A stretch of DNA of 64,000 nt from Streptomyces sp. SID13031. GTDB lineage: Bacteria > Actinomycetota > Actinomycetes > Propionibacteriales > Kribbellaceae. Where the stretch lies: contig NZ_JAAGLV010000006.1 of the NCBI RefSeq assembly GCF_010548305.1, positions 62,001-126,000 on the forward strand, given 5' to 3'. Both the position numbers and the translations under genes were made by a program. The notes beneath the pieces are model-generated. The model was given only the letters and a program-made list of their open reading frames with translations. It searched no databases and had not been told where the DNA came from. This document shows, piece by piece, positions 54,536 to 63,958 of the stretch (the stretch's first letter is position 1; each line of letters starts with the position of its first letter).

Positions 54536-57500
54536 CTATCTCGCGCTGATGTAGAGCTTCTCCAGGTAGGACGGTTGCCAGTCGGGACCGCGCCCGTTCA
54601 GCCGCCGGACCAGCCCGTTGACGTCCAGCCGCGACTCGATCGGGTTGTCCCACCAGTCGGGCACGCTGTCGTACCAGCGGTCGATCCGCAGCGTCCGGCC
54701 GGCCGCGTCGAGCCGCGCGAAGAGCCAGCCGCCTTGCTCGCCTTGCGACTCCGCGATCCAGAGGTCGCCGAGGAGTTCACTGAGTCGCTCGGACCCGTAC
54801 TGCGGGTCGTCGACCTCGGGCGGCTCCAGATCGAACCGGTAGCTGGGCGCCGCCGGGTCGAGCACCTGCACCTGGATGGTGAAGCCGGACGGTACGACTT
54901 TGGTGCGGGCACGGCACCAGTCGCGAACAGCCTTGAACGCGTCCGACTCCTTGGGTCGGGGGCGGGGGCGCTCGACCTCGGCGCGCATAGCCTCCTCGAT
55001 CGAACCAGGAGGCGTCTCGACGCGCGGGCTGTCGACAACCCCGAGACCGGGGATGGCCACCGACCCGCCACCCTCGTCCGGCACCACCAATTTCTCCGGC
55101 CGCTCAGCAACCGAAGCCTCAACCTGACCTTCAGCCTCTACCGGGCGAGCCTCCGCCGGCGGTTCTTCGGCGGATACTCCGGCTCGTACTTCGCGCTGCG
55201 CTTCAGCTTCCCGCAACGCCTCAGCCTGTACTCCGCCCACTGCTCCAGCGAGCTGCTGGGACCGAGCGTCGGGGAGTTCCTCAGGTTGCGCGTCCGCGGG
55301 CTCTTGGTGCTGCGCGTCCGCGGGTTCTTGGTGTTGCGCTTCGGCTGGCTCTTGGTGTTGCGCGTCGGCGGGTAGTTGGTGCTCGGCTCCGGCTGGTGCT
55401 TCGCCTGCTACTTCGGCGGATGCTCCCGGAGCCTGATCGCCTTCCTTGGACTCGCCGTCCTGGGATTGGGCGTCAGCCTGCTCGGTGTCCTGAACCGGAG
55501 CGAACTGAGCAGTGACGTCGACAGCTGCCGGTTCCCGCGGCTCGCCTAGCTGGTCGGCCGTCCAGTCGGCGCCACCGAGGATCTCGTCGTGGAACTCCTC
55601 GTCGGCCATCCGGTAGTCGAGATCACCAAGCGGTTCGAGACTGCTGAACCCGTTCGGCGGAATGTCCCGGGCCGGTGGAGCGAACGGCGTGCTGCCGCTG
55701 GCGTAGTACTCGTCCTCGAGATCCTGCTCAGTAATCGCGGCAATCTCGGCCGTCGGAGCCTCATCCTCAACCTGAGCCTGATGCCCAACAACCACCGGCT
55801 CACCGCCAGCATCAGGCGATGCCTCAGCAGCCGCTTGCTCGCCAAGCACATCCCCGCCCGGCAGCCCGAGCACCTGATCCTCGGCTGGTACTCCGACGAG
55901 CTGGTCCTCGACCGGTAATCCGCCGAGTTGCTCTCCAGCCTGCGATCCGCCGATCCGCTCAGCCGCGTGCCCTAGCACCCGCGCGTCGGTCAGCGGCTCC
56001 TCGCGTTCCTCGAACTCGGCCAGATCGAGGACATGTTCTTCCGTCGGCGGCTCTTCGACGGACTGCCCAGGCCCGCCGCCCCCGCGAACTCCACCTACAG
56101 CGGGCGACTCCCCAGCGGACAGCGCGTACTCATCGACGCCAAGAACCCGCTCCTCGATCGGCGGCTCCCCGGCGGGCTGCCCGTACTGGTTGCCGCCAAG
56201 AACCCGCTCCTCGGTGGGCGGTTCCTCGGCGGGCTGTCCCAGCCGGTTGAGCCCGAGAACGTGCTCTTCCGTAGGCGGCTCTTCGGTGGGCAGCTCGCTG
56301 ACGTCGAGGATGCGTTCCTCGGTCGGTGGCTCCTCGGGCTGGGCTGCGGTCAGATCTTCTGCGGGCTGGGATTGGGCAGGGACGGACTTGGCGGGGCCAG
56401 CTGCGTTCTGGGCTGCGAGGTAGGCGGCTACGTCTTCAATCCACACGCCGTTGATCCAGGCGCCGCCGATCCACTCCCGCTGCGCCGGAGCGGCCGGAGG
56501 CTCTGGAGCCGCCTCCGGCTCCGCCTCCACGACCGCCTCGTACTCCGCGATCGCTTCAGACCTTCGATCGGACTCAATGGACCATGCGCCCGCTTCAACA
56601 GACCCCCGACCCGCCTCGAAGGACCCTGGGGTTGACTCAGCAGACTCTCGGCCTGCCTCGAAGGACTCTGGGGTTGACTCGGCAGACTCTCGGTCTGGCT
56701 CGAAACCGGCTGCCGTGCCGTCGAAAGTGTCCTGGTCCGCCGCGGCGTTCTCAGCGGTTGGGGCGAGGGGCTGCTGGCGCGCTCCGAGGGCATCCATCGG
56801 TGTGCCGAGGGCGTCCTGGCGAGACCCGGTCTCGAAGTTTCCCGCGGCCGAGCCGGACGGCTCCTGGCGAGCTTCGAAGGGGTCCGCGGGGGTGCCGAGG
56901 GCATTCCGATTCAGCTCTGCGTTTTCGGCGGTTGTGTCCGACGCGTGAGGCTGGCCCTGGATGCCTTCTGGAGGTTGTCCGAGGGCGTCCTGCCGCACCT
57001 CGGCGTTCTCCGTGGTTGGGGCAAACGGCTGTCGGCGCGCCTCGGCTTCAGCGATTCTTTCGGTTGCGGTCGAAGGCTCCGGGCGTGTCCCGAGGGGTTC
57101 CACGCTCGTGCCGCCGACATTCCGGTGTACGTCCACGTCGTCCGCCGGACTGCCGAAAGTGTCCCGGAGGAAATCCGCCCCTCCGGCGGGGGCGCTGAAG
57201 TTGTCCCGACGCGTCTCCGCGGCATCCCCAGGACCGCCGAGGGTCTCCCGGTGGACCTCCGCGCCTTGCCCGGTACCAGCGAGGCTGTCCGGGCGCGCCT
57301 GCGCGTCTTGCTCGGGTGCATCGAAGGCTTCTCGGCGGGCCTCTGCGTCTTGGTCAGGGCCGCTGGAGGTCGGCTGCCTCGCATCGGTGTCTGTCGTCGA
57401 TGTGTAGAAGTGGTTTTGGGGGGCGATCTCGTCGCTGGGGATCGGGGGGATGACGCCCGTGTCGTCGGAGGCGGAGACGGCCGGGGCCGGGTCGGCTGCG

Positions 57501-59245
57501 GCTGGGGTGTCCGTTACTGCGATGAACTCGCTTGTTGCGTCGTCGGCAGACCAGGAGTCTGGCGCGGCGGGGGTGTCTCGGATGACATCCGGTACGTAGG
57601 TCGCGGCCGCCGGGGCGTCTGCGAACAGGCTCGCGTAGAAATCCTCGCCGTCGTCCACCGGGCCGCCGACGCGCGGCGGTTCGGAGGACGGCATCGGACG
57701 CTCGACGGATGGAGCAGAGGCGTCGGCCTGGTCCCGCGAGACGTACGGCGCCACAGTGGCCGGCTCGGTGTACGGCACCGGAGCGGAGCGCCCGTCCGTC
57801 GGCTGCTGCCCGTACGACGCTCCCGCGGGGCGGTCGGCGCCTGGCTGGTCGGTGTAGGGCGGTGTGGTGGCGCGGCCGACTGTGGAGTAGTCGGCGTAGG
57901 GCGGTGCGATGGCGCGGCCGTCTGTGGGGTAGTCGGCGTAGGGCGGTCGGCGGTCGGGCGTCGATGACGGGGTGTAGGGCGCGGCTTTGGACCAGTTGGT
58001 GGTGGGCTGCGGGGCTTCTGCGGGGGCAGAACCGACTGGAGAGGGTGGGGTGGGGTCGTCGTGTTTGCGGCGGCGGAAGAGGCGGGGCTTCTTGGCGACG
58101 ACGCCATAGGCGTCGTGCTGGTCTCCGGCGTCTTCCGGCTGGTACGGCGGGTCCGCGTCGGGCTCCGGCCTGTACGGAGGCTCTGGTGCGTACGGCCGTG
58201 GCTCGGGGGCGAAGGGTGAGTCGGGGCGGAACGGGGGTTCGGGAGTCAGCGGTGGTTCGGGAGTGAACGGCCGTTCGGGGGCCGGCGGAGGCTCGGGGGT
58301 GAAGGGTGGTTCGGAGGTGTAGGGCTCGGAGCCGCCGATGATCAGGTTGGCGTCGTCGCCGATCGGCTGGCCGGTGAACGGGCTGATGCCCGGCGGGACG
58401 ATGAAGGACTCTTCGTCGTCTGCTTCATCGACTGGCAGTTCCGCAGCGGCTGCCGGCGCCACCGGTACAACCAGCGCAGGGCCAGCTGGCGCAGCGGGTG
58501 CCGGAGCAGGCGGTGCGGGGCGTGCAGAAGGCACGGGGGCTGCGGCAGGTGCGGGTGTGCGAGTGGGTGCGGACGCGCGGGTGGTCGGCGTGGATTGGCT
58601 TGGGGCGGTGCCGTTGAATTGGGATGCGGCGGACAGGGCAGCTCGTAGGTCCGGTTGTTGTGGGGATTGCGGTCCGATCCCCAGCCGGTCGAAGAGCTCC
58701 AGCAGCGACTCCTGCGTGAGGCCGGTGCTCGCCGCCGTACGGATCAACCGGACGCCAACCGGCAGCAGCTCATCGAGCCCGCCGAGATAGTCGGCCCACT
58801 CCGCCGCCCACTCGATCATTTCCCGGGCGGCCTCCTCGTCGGAGGTGATCCACTCGCCGATCGGGAGGAAGCCGTCGTCCAGCGGCTGCCACGGGTCGCC
58901 CGGGTACGACGCGCGCGCCCACGTCCCGTTGAAGCTGCCGTAGACGAACCCCAGCTCCCCCGCCGCGATCCGCCGCTTGACCTCCGGCTGGCCGATCCAC
59001 TCCGGCGCCCCGGCGAGCAGCTCCGCCTCGGCCGTCTGGGTGTGCTGCGTGTGGAATCCGAACAGCACCGCCCGCCCGCCCTCGAGCCGCTGCATCCGCA
59101 GGTCGCTGCCGGTCTCGTCCTGGTGGTACCAGCCGTTCTCGTCGGCGTACCAGCGCCGGTCGTAGCCGGTGGCATGGGCGACCGCGGCGAGGGCGCTCCA
59201 GCGGGCGCGCAACTCCTCCGGGTCGTCCAGGTCGACGAGCGGCAT
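54536..59245 (-). CDS. 1569-residue protein with a long repetitive disordered middle
   Basis: A folded N-terminal domain (about 1-200) with aromatic-rich RRWYADENGWYHQDETGSDL and ADYLGGLDELLPVGVRLIRTA, a disordered middle of some 1200 residues, and a folded C-terminal domain (about 1442-1569) beginning VRDWCRARTKVVPSGFTIQV and ending YLEKLYISAR. The middle is built from several independent short repeat families, including EPPTEERVLG-type units (about 55.96-56.34 kb), ADAQHQEP units (55.2-55.4 kb), FEAGRESAESTP units (56.6-56.7 kb) and PFTPEPPLTPEP-type units (58.1-58.3 kb). No family recognised. ATG 59245 follows AGGAG at five bases. Possibly a secreted or surface scaffold, but no signal peptide is obvious. 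Confidence 0.75.
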   Translation of the reverse strand: MPLVDLDDPEELRARWSALAAVAHATGYDRRWYADENGWYHQDETGSDLRMQRLEGGRAVLFGFHTQHTQTAEAELLAGAPEWIGQPEVKRRIAAGELGFVYGSFNGTWARASYPGDPWQPLDDGFLPIGEWITSDEEAAREMIEWAAEWADYLGGLDELLPVGVRLIRTAASTGLTQESLLELFDRLGIGPQSPQQPDLRAALSAASQFNGTAPSQSTPTTRASAPTRTPAPAAAPVPSARPAPPAPAPAAPAGPALVVPVAPAAAAELPVDEADDEESFIVPPGISPFTGQPIGDDANLIIGGSEPYTSEPPFTPEPPPAPERPFTPEPPLTPEPPFRPDSPFAPEPRPYAPEPPYRPEPDADPPYQPEDAGDQHDAYGVVAKKPRLFRRRKHDDPTPPSPVGSAPAEAPQPTTNWSKAAPYTPSSTPDRRPPYADYPTDGRAIAPPYADYSTVGRATTPPYTDQPGADRPAGASYGQQPTDGRSAPVPYTEPATVAPYVSRDQADASAPSVERPMPSSEPPRVGGPVDDGEDFYASLFADAPAAATYVPDVIRDTPAAPDSWSADDATSEFIAVTDTPAAADPAPAVSASDDTGVIPPIPSDEIAPQNHFYTSTTDTDARQPTSSGPDQDAEARREAFDAPEQDAQARPDSLAGTGQGAEVHRETLGGPGDAAETRRDNFSAPAGGADFLRDTFGSPADDVDVHRNVGGTSVEPLGTRPEPSTATERIAEAEARRQPFAPTTENAEVRQDALGQPPEGIQGQPHASDTTAENAELNRNALGTPADPFEARQEPSGSAAGNFETGSRQDALGTPMDALGARQQPLAPTAENAAADQDTFDGTAAGFEPDRESAESTPESFEAGRESAESTPGSFEAGRGSVEAGAWSIESDRRSEAIAEYEAVVEAEPEAAPEPPAAPAQREWIGGAWINGVWIEDVAAYLAAQNAAGPAKSVPAQSQPAEDLTAAQPEEPPTEERILDVSELPTEEPPTEEHVLGLNRLGQPAEEPPTEERVLGGNQYGQPAGEPPIEERVLGVDEYALSAGESPAVGGVRGGGGPGQSVEEPPTEEHVLDLAEFEEREEPLTDARVLGHAAERIGGSQAGEQLGGLPVEDQLVGVPAEDQVLGLPGGDVLGEQAAAEASPDAGGEPVVVGHQAQVEDEAPTAEIAAITEQDLEDEYYASGSTPFAPPARDIPPNGFSSLEPLGDLDYRMADEEFHDEILGGADWTADQLGEPREPAAVDVTAQFAPVQDTEQADAQSQDGESKEGDQAPGASAEVAGEAPAGAEHQLPADAQHQEPAEAQHQEPADAQHQEPADAQPEELPDARSQQLAGAVGGVQAEALREAEAQREVRAGVSAEEPPAEARPVEAEGQVEASVAERPEKLVVPDEGGGSVAIPGLGVVDSPRVETPPGSIEEAMRAEVERPRPRPKESDAFKAVRDWCRARTKVVPSGFTIQVQVLDPAAPSYRFDLEPPEVDDPQYGSERLSELLGDLWIAESQGEQGGWLFARLDAAGRTLRIDRWYDSVPDWWDNPIESRLDVNGLVRRLNGRGPDWQPSYLEKLYISAR

Positions 59246-59263
59246 CGGGTCTCCTGCTCAGTG

Positions 59264-59293
59264 CCAATCCAGGGCCAGTCCAATCCAGGCCAG
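59264..59293. repeat. Short direct repeat upstream of the 1569-residue protein gene
   Basis: CCAATCCAGGGCCAG (59264-59278) is repeated as CCAATCCAGGCCAG (59280-59293), 16 bases apart, in the 75-base gap before that gene's start. It could bind a regulator; no other support. Confidence 0.3.
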
Positions 59294-59320
59294 AACGGTA
59301 CCCGACACCGCCCATCCCAG

Positions 59321-60508
59321 CTAGGCCACTCCGGCGCCCAGCTCGGGTCGCGGTTCGAGCACAGCCACGCACTCTATGTGATGCGTCATCCCGAACAAAT
59401 CGAACGCCCGCAACGAGCTCACCCCGTACCCGAGTCCGCCGAACGTCTTGAGGTCCCGCGCCAGCGCCGCCGGGTCGCACGCGACGTAGGCGATTTTGCG
59501 AGGCGAGAGCGCCGCGATCCGCCGTACGACGTCCTGCCCCGCCCCCGTCCGTGGCGGGTCGAGCACGACCAGGTCGACCGACTCCAACCCCTGCCCGGCC
59601 GCGTTGTTGAGCACCTTGGCCACGTCCCCGGCCTCGAGCGTCACCTCTGGCAGGTCGTGCAGGTTCCGCCGGGCGTTCTTCACGGCGTCTTTGCTGCCCT
59701 CCACAGCCAGTACTGCGCACCCAGCTTGGGCCAGGAACGCAGCAAACAGCCCCACTCCGGAGTAGAGGTCCAGCGCCGTCTCACCGTCGCGTGGCTCCAA
59801 CCCGGCCAGTACTGCGTCCACCAGCGTCTCGGGAGCGTCCGGGTGCGCCTGCCAGAACCCATTGGCCTCCACCCGGAAGCGTCGGTTCCGCACGACCTCC
59901 ACTACTCGACCACCGGAGTTGTCATCGGTCAGTACGGCCGACTTGCCCTCCGACGACACCACTGCCTTCACCGACGAGGCCTCTGGCCACTGCTCGTGCA
60001 GTACGTCCGGAGTACCCGGGTGTGCGATCAGGCACTTGTCGATCTGGACCAGGTCGTGCGTACGGTGCGCGTACATGCCTGGCCGGCCGTCGACGACGGC
60101 GTACCGCATCCGGGTGCGCCAGCCGAGGCCATCGTCGCCGGGTGACTCCACCACGATGTTCCGCTCGATGCCGCCGATCCGCCGCAGCGTGTCGGATACC
60201 ACCGTCGCCTTCAGCCGCCGCTGCTCGACGATGTTGGCGTGCTGGAAGTCGCAGCCGCCGCACCGGCCGGGCCCGGCGAACGGGCAGGGCGGCTCGATCC
60301 GCTGCGGGGAAGGCGTCAGCACCTGCACTGCGTCCGCACGGAGGTACTTCGTCGTCTGCTCGGTCACGCGGGCATGCACCAGCTCACCTGGTAGCGCGTG
60401 CCGCACGAAGACCACCTGGCCCTCGTAGCGCGCGACACAGTGCCCGCCGTGAGCTACCGGCCCTACCTCCAGCTCCAGTAGCGTCCCGACGATCTGCTCT
60501 GCCGTCAC
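59321..60508 (-). CDS. TrmA/RlmC-type RNA 5-methyluridine methyltransferase
   Basis: 395 residues. An N-terminal OB-fold/TRAM-like part carries the [4Fe-4S] cluster cysteines Cys75, Cys83 and Cys86 (PPCPFAGPGRCGGCDF) and a fourth near residue 158 (DKCLIAH). The SAM-binding core includes LDLYSGVGLFAAFLAQAG and VVLDPPRTGAG; the catalytic cysteine is in AYVACDPAALARDL and the base-contacting glutamate in HHIECVAVLEP. It methylates C5 of a uridine in tRNA or rRNA with SAM. The GTGA overlap of its start with the permease stop couples the two genes. Confidence 0.9.
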   Translation of the reverse strand: MTAEQIVGTLLELEVGPVAHGGHCVARYEGQVVFVRHALPGELVHARVTEQTTKYLRADAVQVLTPSPQRIEPPCPFAGPGRCGGCDFQHANIVEQRRLKATVVSDTLRRIGGIERNIVVESPGDDGLGWRTRMRYAVVDGRPGMYAHRTHDLVQIDKCLIAHPGTPDVLHEQWPEASSVKAVVSSEGKSAVLTDDNSGGRVVEVVRNRRFRVEANGFWQAHPDAPETLVDAVLAGLEPRDGETALDLYSGVGLFAAFLAQAGCAVLAVEGSKDAVKNARRNLHDLPEVTLEAGDVAKVLNNAAGQGLESVDLVVLDPPRTGAGQDVVRRIAALSPRKIAYVACDPAALARDLKTFGGLGYGVSSLRAFDLFGMTHHIECVAVLEPRPELGAGVA

Positions 60509-62532
60509 CGGTCTCCTGAACTCTTGCGCGCACCGCGCCGTACTTGGCCGGCCACACGCTCCTCGCGGTCCTGCCGCTCCTCAGCTGCCTGGGACGAGAT
60601 CAGCTGGTACGGAACGGACGTGACCATCACACCAGGCGTGAACAAGAGCCGGCCCTTGAGCCGCAGCGCGCTCTGGTTGTGCAGGATGTGCTCCCACCAG
60701 TGCCCGACGACGTACTCAGGGATGTAGACCATGACCACGTCCCGCGGCGATTGCCGCCGGATATCACGAACGTACTGCACGATGGGTCGAGTGATCTCCC
60801 GGTACGGCGACGCGAGCCGCTTGAGCGGTACCGGAATGTCCCGCGCCTCCCACTCGGCCTGCAGCGCCTCCGACTCCTCCCTGTCGACGTCGACCGTGAC
60901 AGCTTCGAGGACGGACGGCCGGGCCGCCTTGGCGAAGGCCAGTGCCCGCAGGGTCGGCTTGTGGAGCTTGGAGACGAGCACGATCGAGTGCACCCGGGCC
61001 GGCAGCATCAGCTGGTCGTCGGGGTCCACCGCCATCTCCCGGCCGACAGTGTCGTAGTGCCGGCGGATGCCCTTCATCATCACGAACAGCACCGCCATCG
61101 CGATGATCGCGATGTAAGCACCGTGGGTGAATTTGGTGACCAGCACGATGACCAGCACGATGCCGGTCATCGTCAGGCCGATCGCGTTGATCACCCGCGA
61201 CCGCATCATCTGCCGACGCTTGCCGCCGTCGGTCTCGCTCTTCAGGTGCCGCGTCCAGTGCCGGATCATGCCGAACTGGCTGAGCGTGAAGGAGACGAAC
61301 ACCCCGACGATGTAGAGCTGGATCAGCTTGGTGACCTCGGCGTCGAAGGCGATGATCAGGCCGACCGCGCACAACGCCAGCACGATGATGCCGTTGCTGT
61401 AGGCGAGCCGGTCGCCGCGGGTGTGCAGCTGCTTGGGCAGGAAGCCGTCCTTGGCCAGGATCGAGGCGAGCACCGGGAAACCGTTGAACGCCGTGTTCGC
61501 CGCCAGCACCAGGATCAGCATGGTCGCGCCGATCACCAGGTAGAAGCCGGGCGGGAAGTTGGAGAAGACCGAGTCGCCGATCTGGGCGATCACCGTCTTC
61601 TGGCTGTAGCTGTCCCCGACCGGCTGACCGTCGCGCAACAACTGGGTCGCGGGATCCTCGGCGTACCGGAGCCTGATCTTGTCCGCCAGGAAGAGAATGC
61701 TCATCAGCATCGTCACGGCGATGGTGCCGAGCAGCAGCAAGGTGGTCGCGGCGTTCTTGCTCTTCGGCTTACGGAACGCCGGGACGCCGTTGCTGATCGC
61801 CTCGACACCGGTCAGCGCCGCACAGCCGGAGGAGAACGCCCGCGCCAGCAGGAAGGCCGCCGCGAACCCGGTGAACGCCTCGTGTCCGGGCTCCGGCTTC
61901 ACCTCCATGCCGGCGCTGTCGGCCAGCGGCAGGCTGCCGACGCCGAGCCGGATGATGCCCCAGATCGCCATCCCGATGATGGCCGCCATGAAGATGTAGG
62001 TCGGGATCGCGAACAGCGCGCCGGACTCGCGCACGCCGCGCAGGTTCAATGCCGTCAGGATCAGTACCAGCGCCACCGCGAGCGGGACTTCGTGCCCCTC
62101 CAGGAACGGCAGCGCGGACTTCGCGTTCTGCACTCCGGAGGAGATCGACACCGCGACGGTCAGCACGTAGTCGACCATCAGCGCGCTGGCCACCGTCAGT
62201 CCGGCGGTCGGGCCGATGTTCACGGTGGCGACCTCGTAGTCACCGCCGCCGGACGGGTATGCGTGCACGTTCTGCCGGTACGACGCGACCACGATCAGCA
62301 TCACGAAGGCGACCAGCAGGCCGATCTTCCAGGAGAACGAGTAGGCCGCCAGACCGGCCAGCGAGAGGGTCAGGAAGATCTCGTCCGGCGCGTAGGCCAC
62401 CGATGACAGAGCGTCACTGGCGAACACGGGGAGCGCGATCTTCTTCGGGAGCAGCGTCTCGCCGAGCTGCGTACTGCGCAGCTTGCGTCCGATGAGGATG
62501 CGTTTGCCGATGTCGCCTAGAGCGGGAGTCAC
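60505..62532 (-). CDS. KimA-like potassium permease (APC superfamily)
   Basis: 675 residues, about 12 transmembrane segments plus a C-terminal cytoplasmic domain of some 170 residues. The N-terminus (IGRKLRSTQLGETLLPKKIAL, read here as LRSTQLGETLLPKK and ALPVFASDALSSVAYAPDEI) matches the KimA/YdaO family of high-affinity potassium importers rather than ordinary amino-acid permeases. A divergent operon encodes two RCK/TrkA-type proteins, a combination that fits potassium uptake with K+-dependent gating. The stop overlaps the methyltransferase start (GTGA). Confidence 0.8.
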   Translation of the reverse strand: MTPALGDIGKRILIGRKLRSTQLGETLLPKKIALPVFASDALSSVAYAPDEIFLTLSLAGLAAYSFSWKIGLLVAFVMLIVVASYRQNVHAYPSGGGDYEVATVNIGPTAGLTVASALMVDYVLTVAVSISSGVQNAKSALPFLEGHEVPLAVALVLILTALNLRGVRESGALFAIPTYIFMAAIIGMAIWGIIRLGVGSLPLADSAGMEVKPEPGHEAFTGFAAAFLLARAFSSGCAALTGVEAISNGVPAFRKPKSKNAATTLLLLGTIAVTMLMSILFLADKIRLRYAEDPATQLLRDGQPVGDSYSQKTVIAQIGDSVFSNFPPGFYLVIGATMLILVLAANTAFNGFPVLASILAKDGFLPKQLHTRGDRLAYSNGIIVLALCAVGLIIAFDAEVTKLIQLYIVGVFVSFTLSQFGMIRHWTRHLKSETDGGKRRQMMRSRVINAIGLTMTGIVLVIVLVTKFTHGAYIAIIAMAVLFVMMKGIRRHYDTVGREMAVDPDDQLMLPARVHSIVLVSKLHKPTLRALAFAKAARPSVLEAVTVDVDREESEALQAEWEARDIPVPLKRLASPYREITRPIVQYVRDIRRQSPRDVVMVYIPEYVVGHWWEHILHNQSALRLKGRLLFTPGVMVTSVPYQLISSQAAEERQDREERVAGQVRRGARKSSGDR

Positions 62533-62627
62533 ACCGGTGATGTTAGAGGCAGCACCGGTCCGGTGTAGCGTCTATCCCTGCCGAGACCGATGCCAGCGGC
62601 CCCAGTGGGGCAAGGAGTGATCACGGA

Positions 62628-63290
62628 GTGCACGTCGTCATCATGGGCTGCGGCCGCGTCGGGTCGACGCTCGCCCGGACGCTGGAGAAACGCGGCCACA
62701 CAGTCGCGATCATCGACCAGTCTGCCGACTCTTTCCGCCGGCTGAGCCCCAACTTCTCCGGTCGTACCGTGACCGGGATGGGCTTCGACCGCGATGTGCT
62801 GACCGAGGCCGGGATCGAGGAGGCCGAGGCGTTCGCGGCGGTCTCCAACGGCGACAACTCCAACATCCTGGCCGCGCGCGTCGCCCGGGAGAACTTCGGT
62901 GTCGGCAACGTCGTCGCCCGGATCTACGACCCGGGCCGGGCCGAGGTCTACCAGCGGCTCGGCATCCCCACCGTCGGCACGGTGAAGTGGACCGTCGATC
63001 AGATGATCAGGCGGTTGCTGCCGAGCGGTTCGGAGCCCGAGTGGCGCGATCCGTCCGGTACCGTCCGGCTGGCCGAGGTACACGTGAACTCCGGCTGGGT
63101 CGGCCGGCTCGCGATGGACATCGAGAAGGCCACCGGCGCGAAGGTCGCATTCCTGACCCGGCTCGGCGAGGGCGTGATGCCCAAACCGGACACGGTGATT
63201 CAGGAGGGTGACCTGGTGCATGTCGTCATGCTGGAGCGCGATGCCGCCGCGATCGAGTCCCAACTAGGCACCAAGCCCGAGGAGCTGTGA
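62628..63290 (+). CDS. ceoB: RCK/TrkA-type potassium-channel regulatory protein
   Basis: 220 residues. RCK_N Rossmann domain with the nucleotide motif MGCGRVGSTLARTLEKRG and IIDQSADSF, followed by an RCK_C domain (about 135-215). Such soluble subunits bind NAD(H) or ATP and gate K+ uptake systems. The GTG start has AAGGAG ten bases upstream. The stop overlaps the next start (TGATG). Divergent from the KimA-like permease. Confidence 0.9.
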   Translation: MHVVIMGCGRVGSTLARTLEKRGHTVAIIDQSADSFRRLSPNFSGRTVTGMGFDRDVLTEAGIEEAEAFAAVSNGDNSNILAARVARENFGVGNVVARIYDPGRAEVYQRLGIPTVGTVKWTVDQMIRRLLPSGSEPEWRDPSGTVRLAEVHVNSGWVGRLAMDIEKATGAKVAFLTRLGEGVMPKPDTVIQEGDLVHVVMLERDAAAIESQLGTKPEEL

Positions 63291-63958
63291 TGCGGGTAGC
63301 CATCGCCGGCGCGGGCAACGTCGGGCGATCGATCGCCGCTGAACTGCTGGAGAACGGCCACGAGGTCCTGCTGATCGACAAGGACCCACGGGCGATCAAG
63401 GCCGAATCCGTACCGCGCGCCGAGTGGCTGCTGGCGGACGCCTGCGAGCTGTCCTCCCTGGAGGAGGCGGCTCTGCAGCGCTGCCAGGTCGCGATCGCGA
63501 GCACCGGCGACGACAAGACCAACCTGGTCGTGTCGCTGCTGGCGAAGACGGAGTTCGGCGTGCCGCGGACCGTTGCCCGGGTCAACCACCCGCGCAACGA
63601 GTGGATGTTCAACGAGGCCTGGGGCGTGGACGTCTCGGTCTCGACCCCGCGCATCATGTCGGCACTCGTCGAGGAAGCGGTCTCGGTCGGTGACCTGGTC
63701 CGCCTGTTCACCTTCCGCCAGGGCAACGCCAACCTGGTCGAGCTGACCCTGCCCGAGGACTCCCCCATGATCGGCCTCCGCGTCGGCGACATCGACTGGC
63801 CGGTCGACACCGCCCTCGTCACGATCATCCGGGAAGGCCGCGTCCTGCGTCCGGATCCGGAAGGCACCCTCGAACTGAACGACGAACTCCTCTTCGTCGC
63901 AGCGGACGAGACCGAGGAACAACTCGAGAACATGCTCTCCCCGCACCACCGCAGGTAA
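63290..63958 (+). CDS. ceoC: RCK/TrkA-type potassium-uptake regulatory protein
   Basis: 222 residues, same fold as the preceding gene: IAGAGNVGRSIAAELLENGHEV (nucleotide site, quoted in part as AGAGNVGRSIA), a central SSLEEAALQRCQVAIASTGDD and an RCK_C tail. The two genes are coupled through a TGATG overlap and probably assemble as one complex with a membrane transporter. ATG 63290 was chosen; an in-frame GTG three bases earlier is less likely. Only 42 bases follow before the window edge and hold no gene. Confidence 0.9.
   Translation: MRVAIAGAGNVGRSIAAELLENGHEVLLIDKDPRAIKAESVPRAEWLLADACELSSLEEAALQRCQVAIASTGDDKTNLVVSLLAKTEFGVPRTVARVNHPRNEWMFNEAWGVDVSVSTPRIMSALVEEAVSVGDLVRLFTFRQGNANLVELTLPEDSPMIGLRVGDIDWPVDTALVTIIREGRVLRPDPEGTLELNDELLFVAADETEEQLENMLSPHHRR

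Noticed and set aside
60544-62406. 620-residue open frame on the plus strand
   Set aside because: Antisense to the KimA-like permease gene; His/Arg/Asp-rich, no homology.
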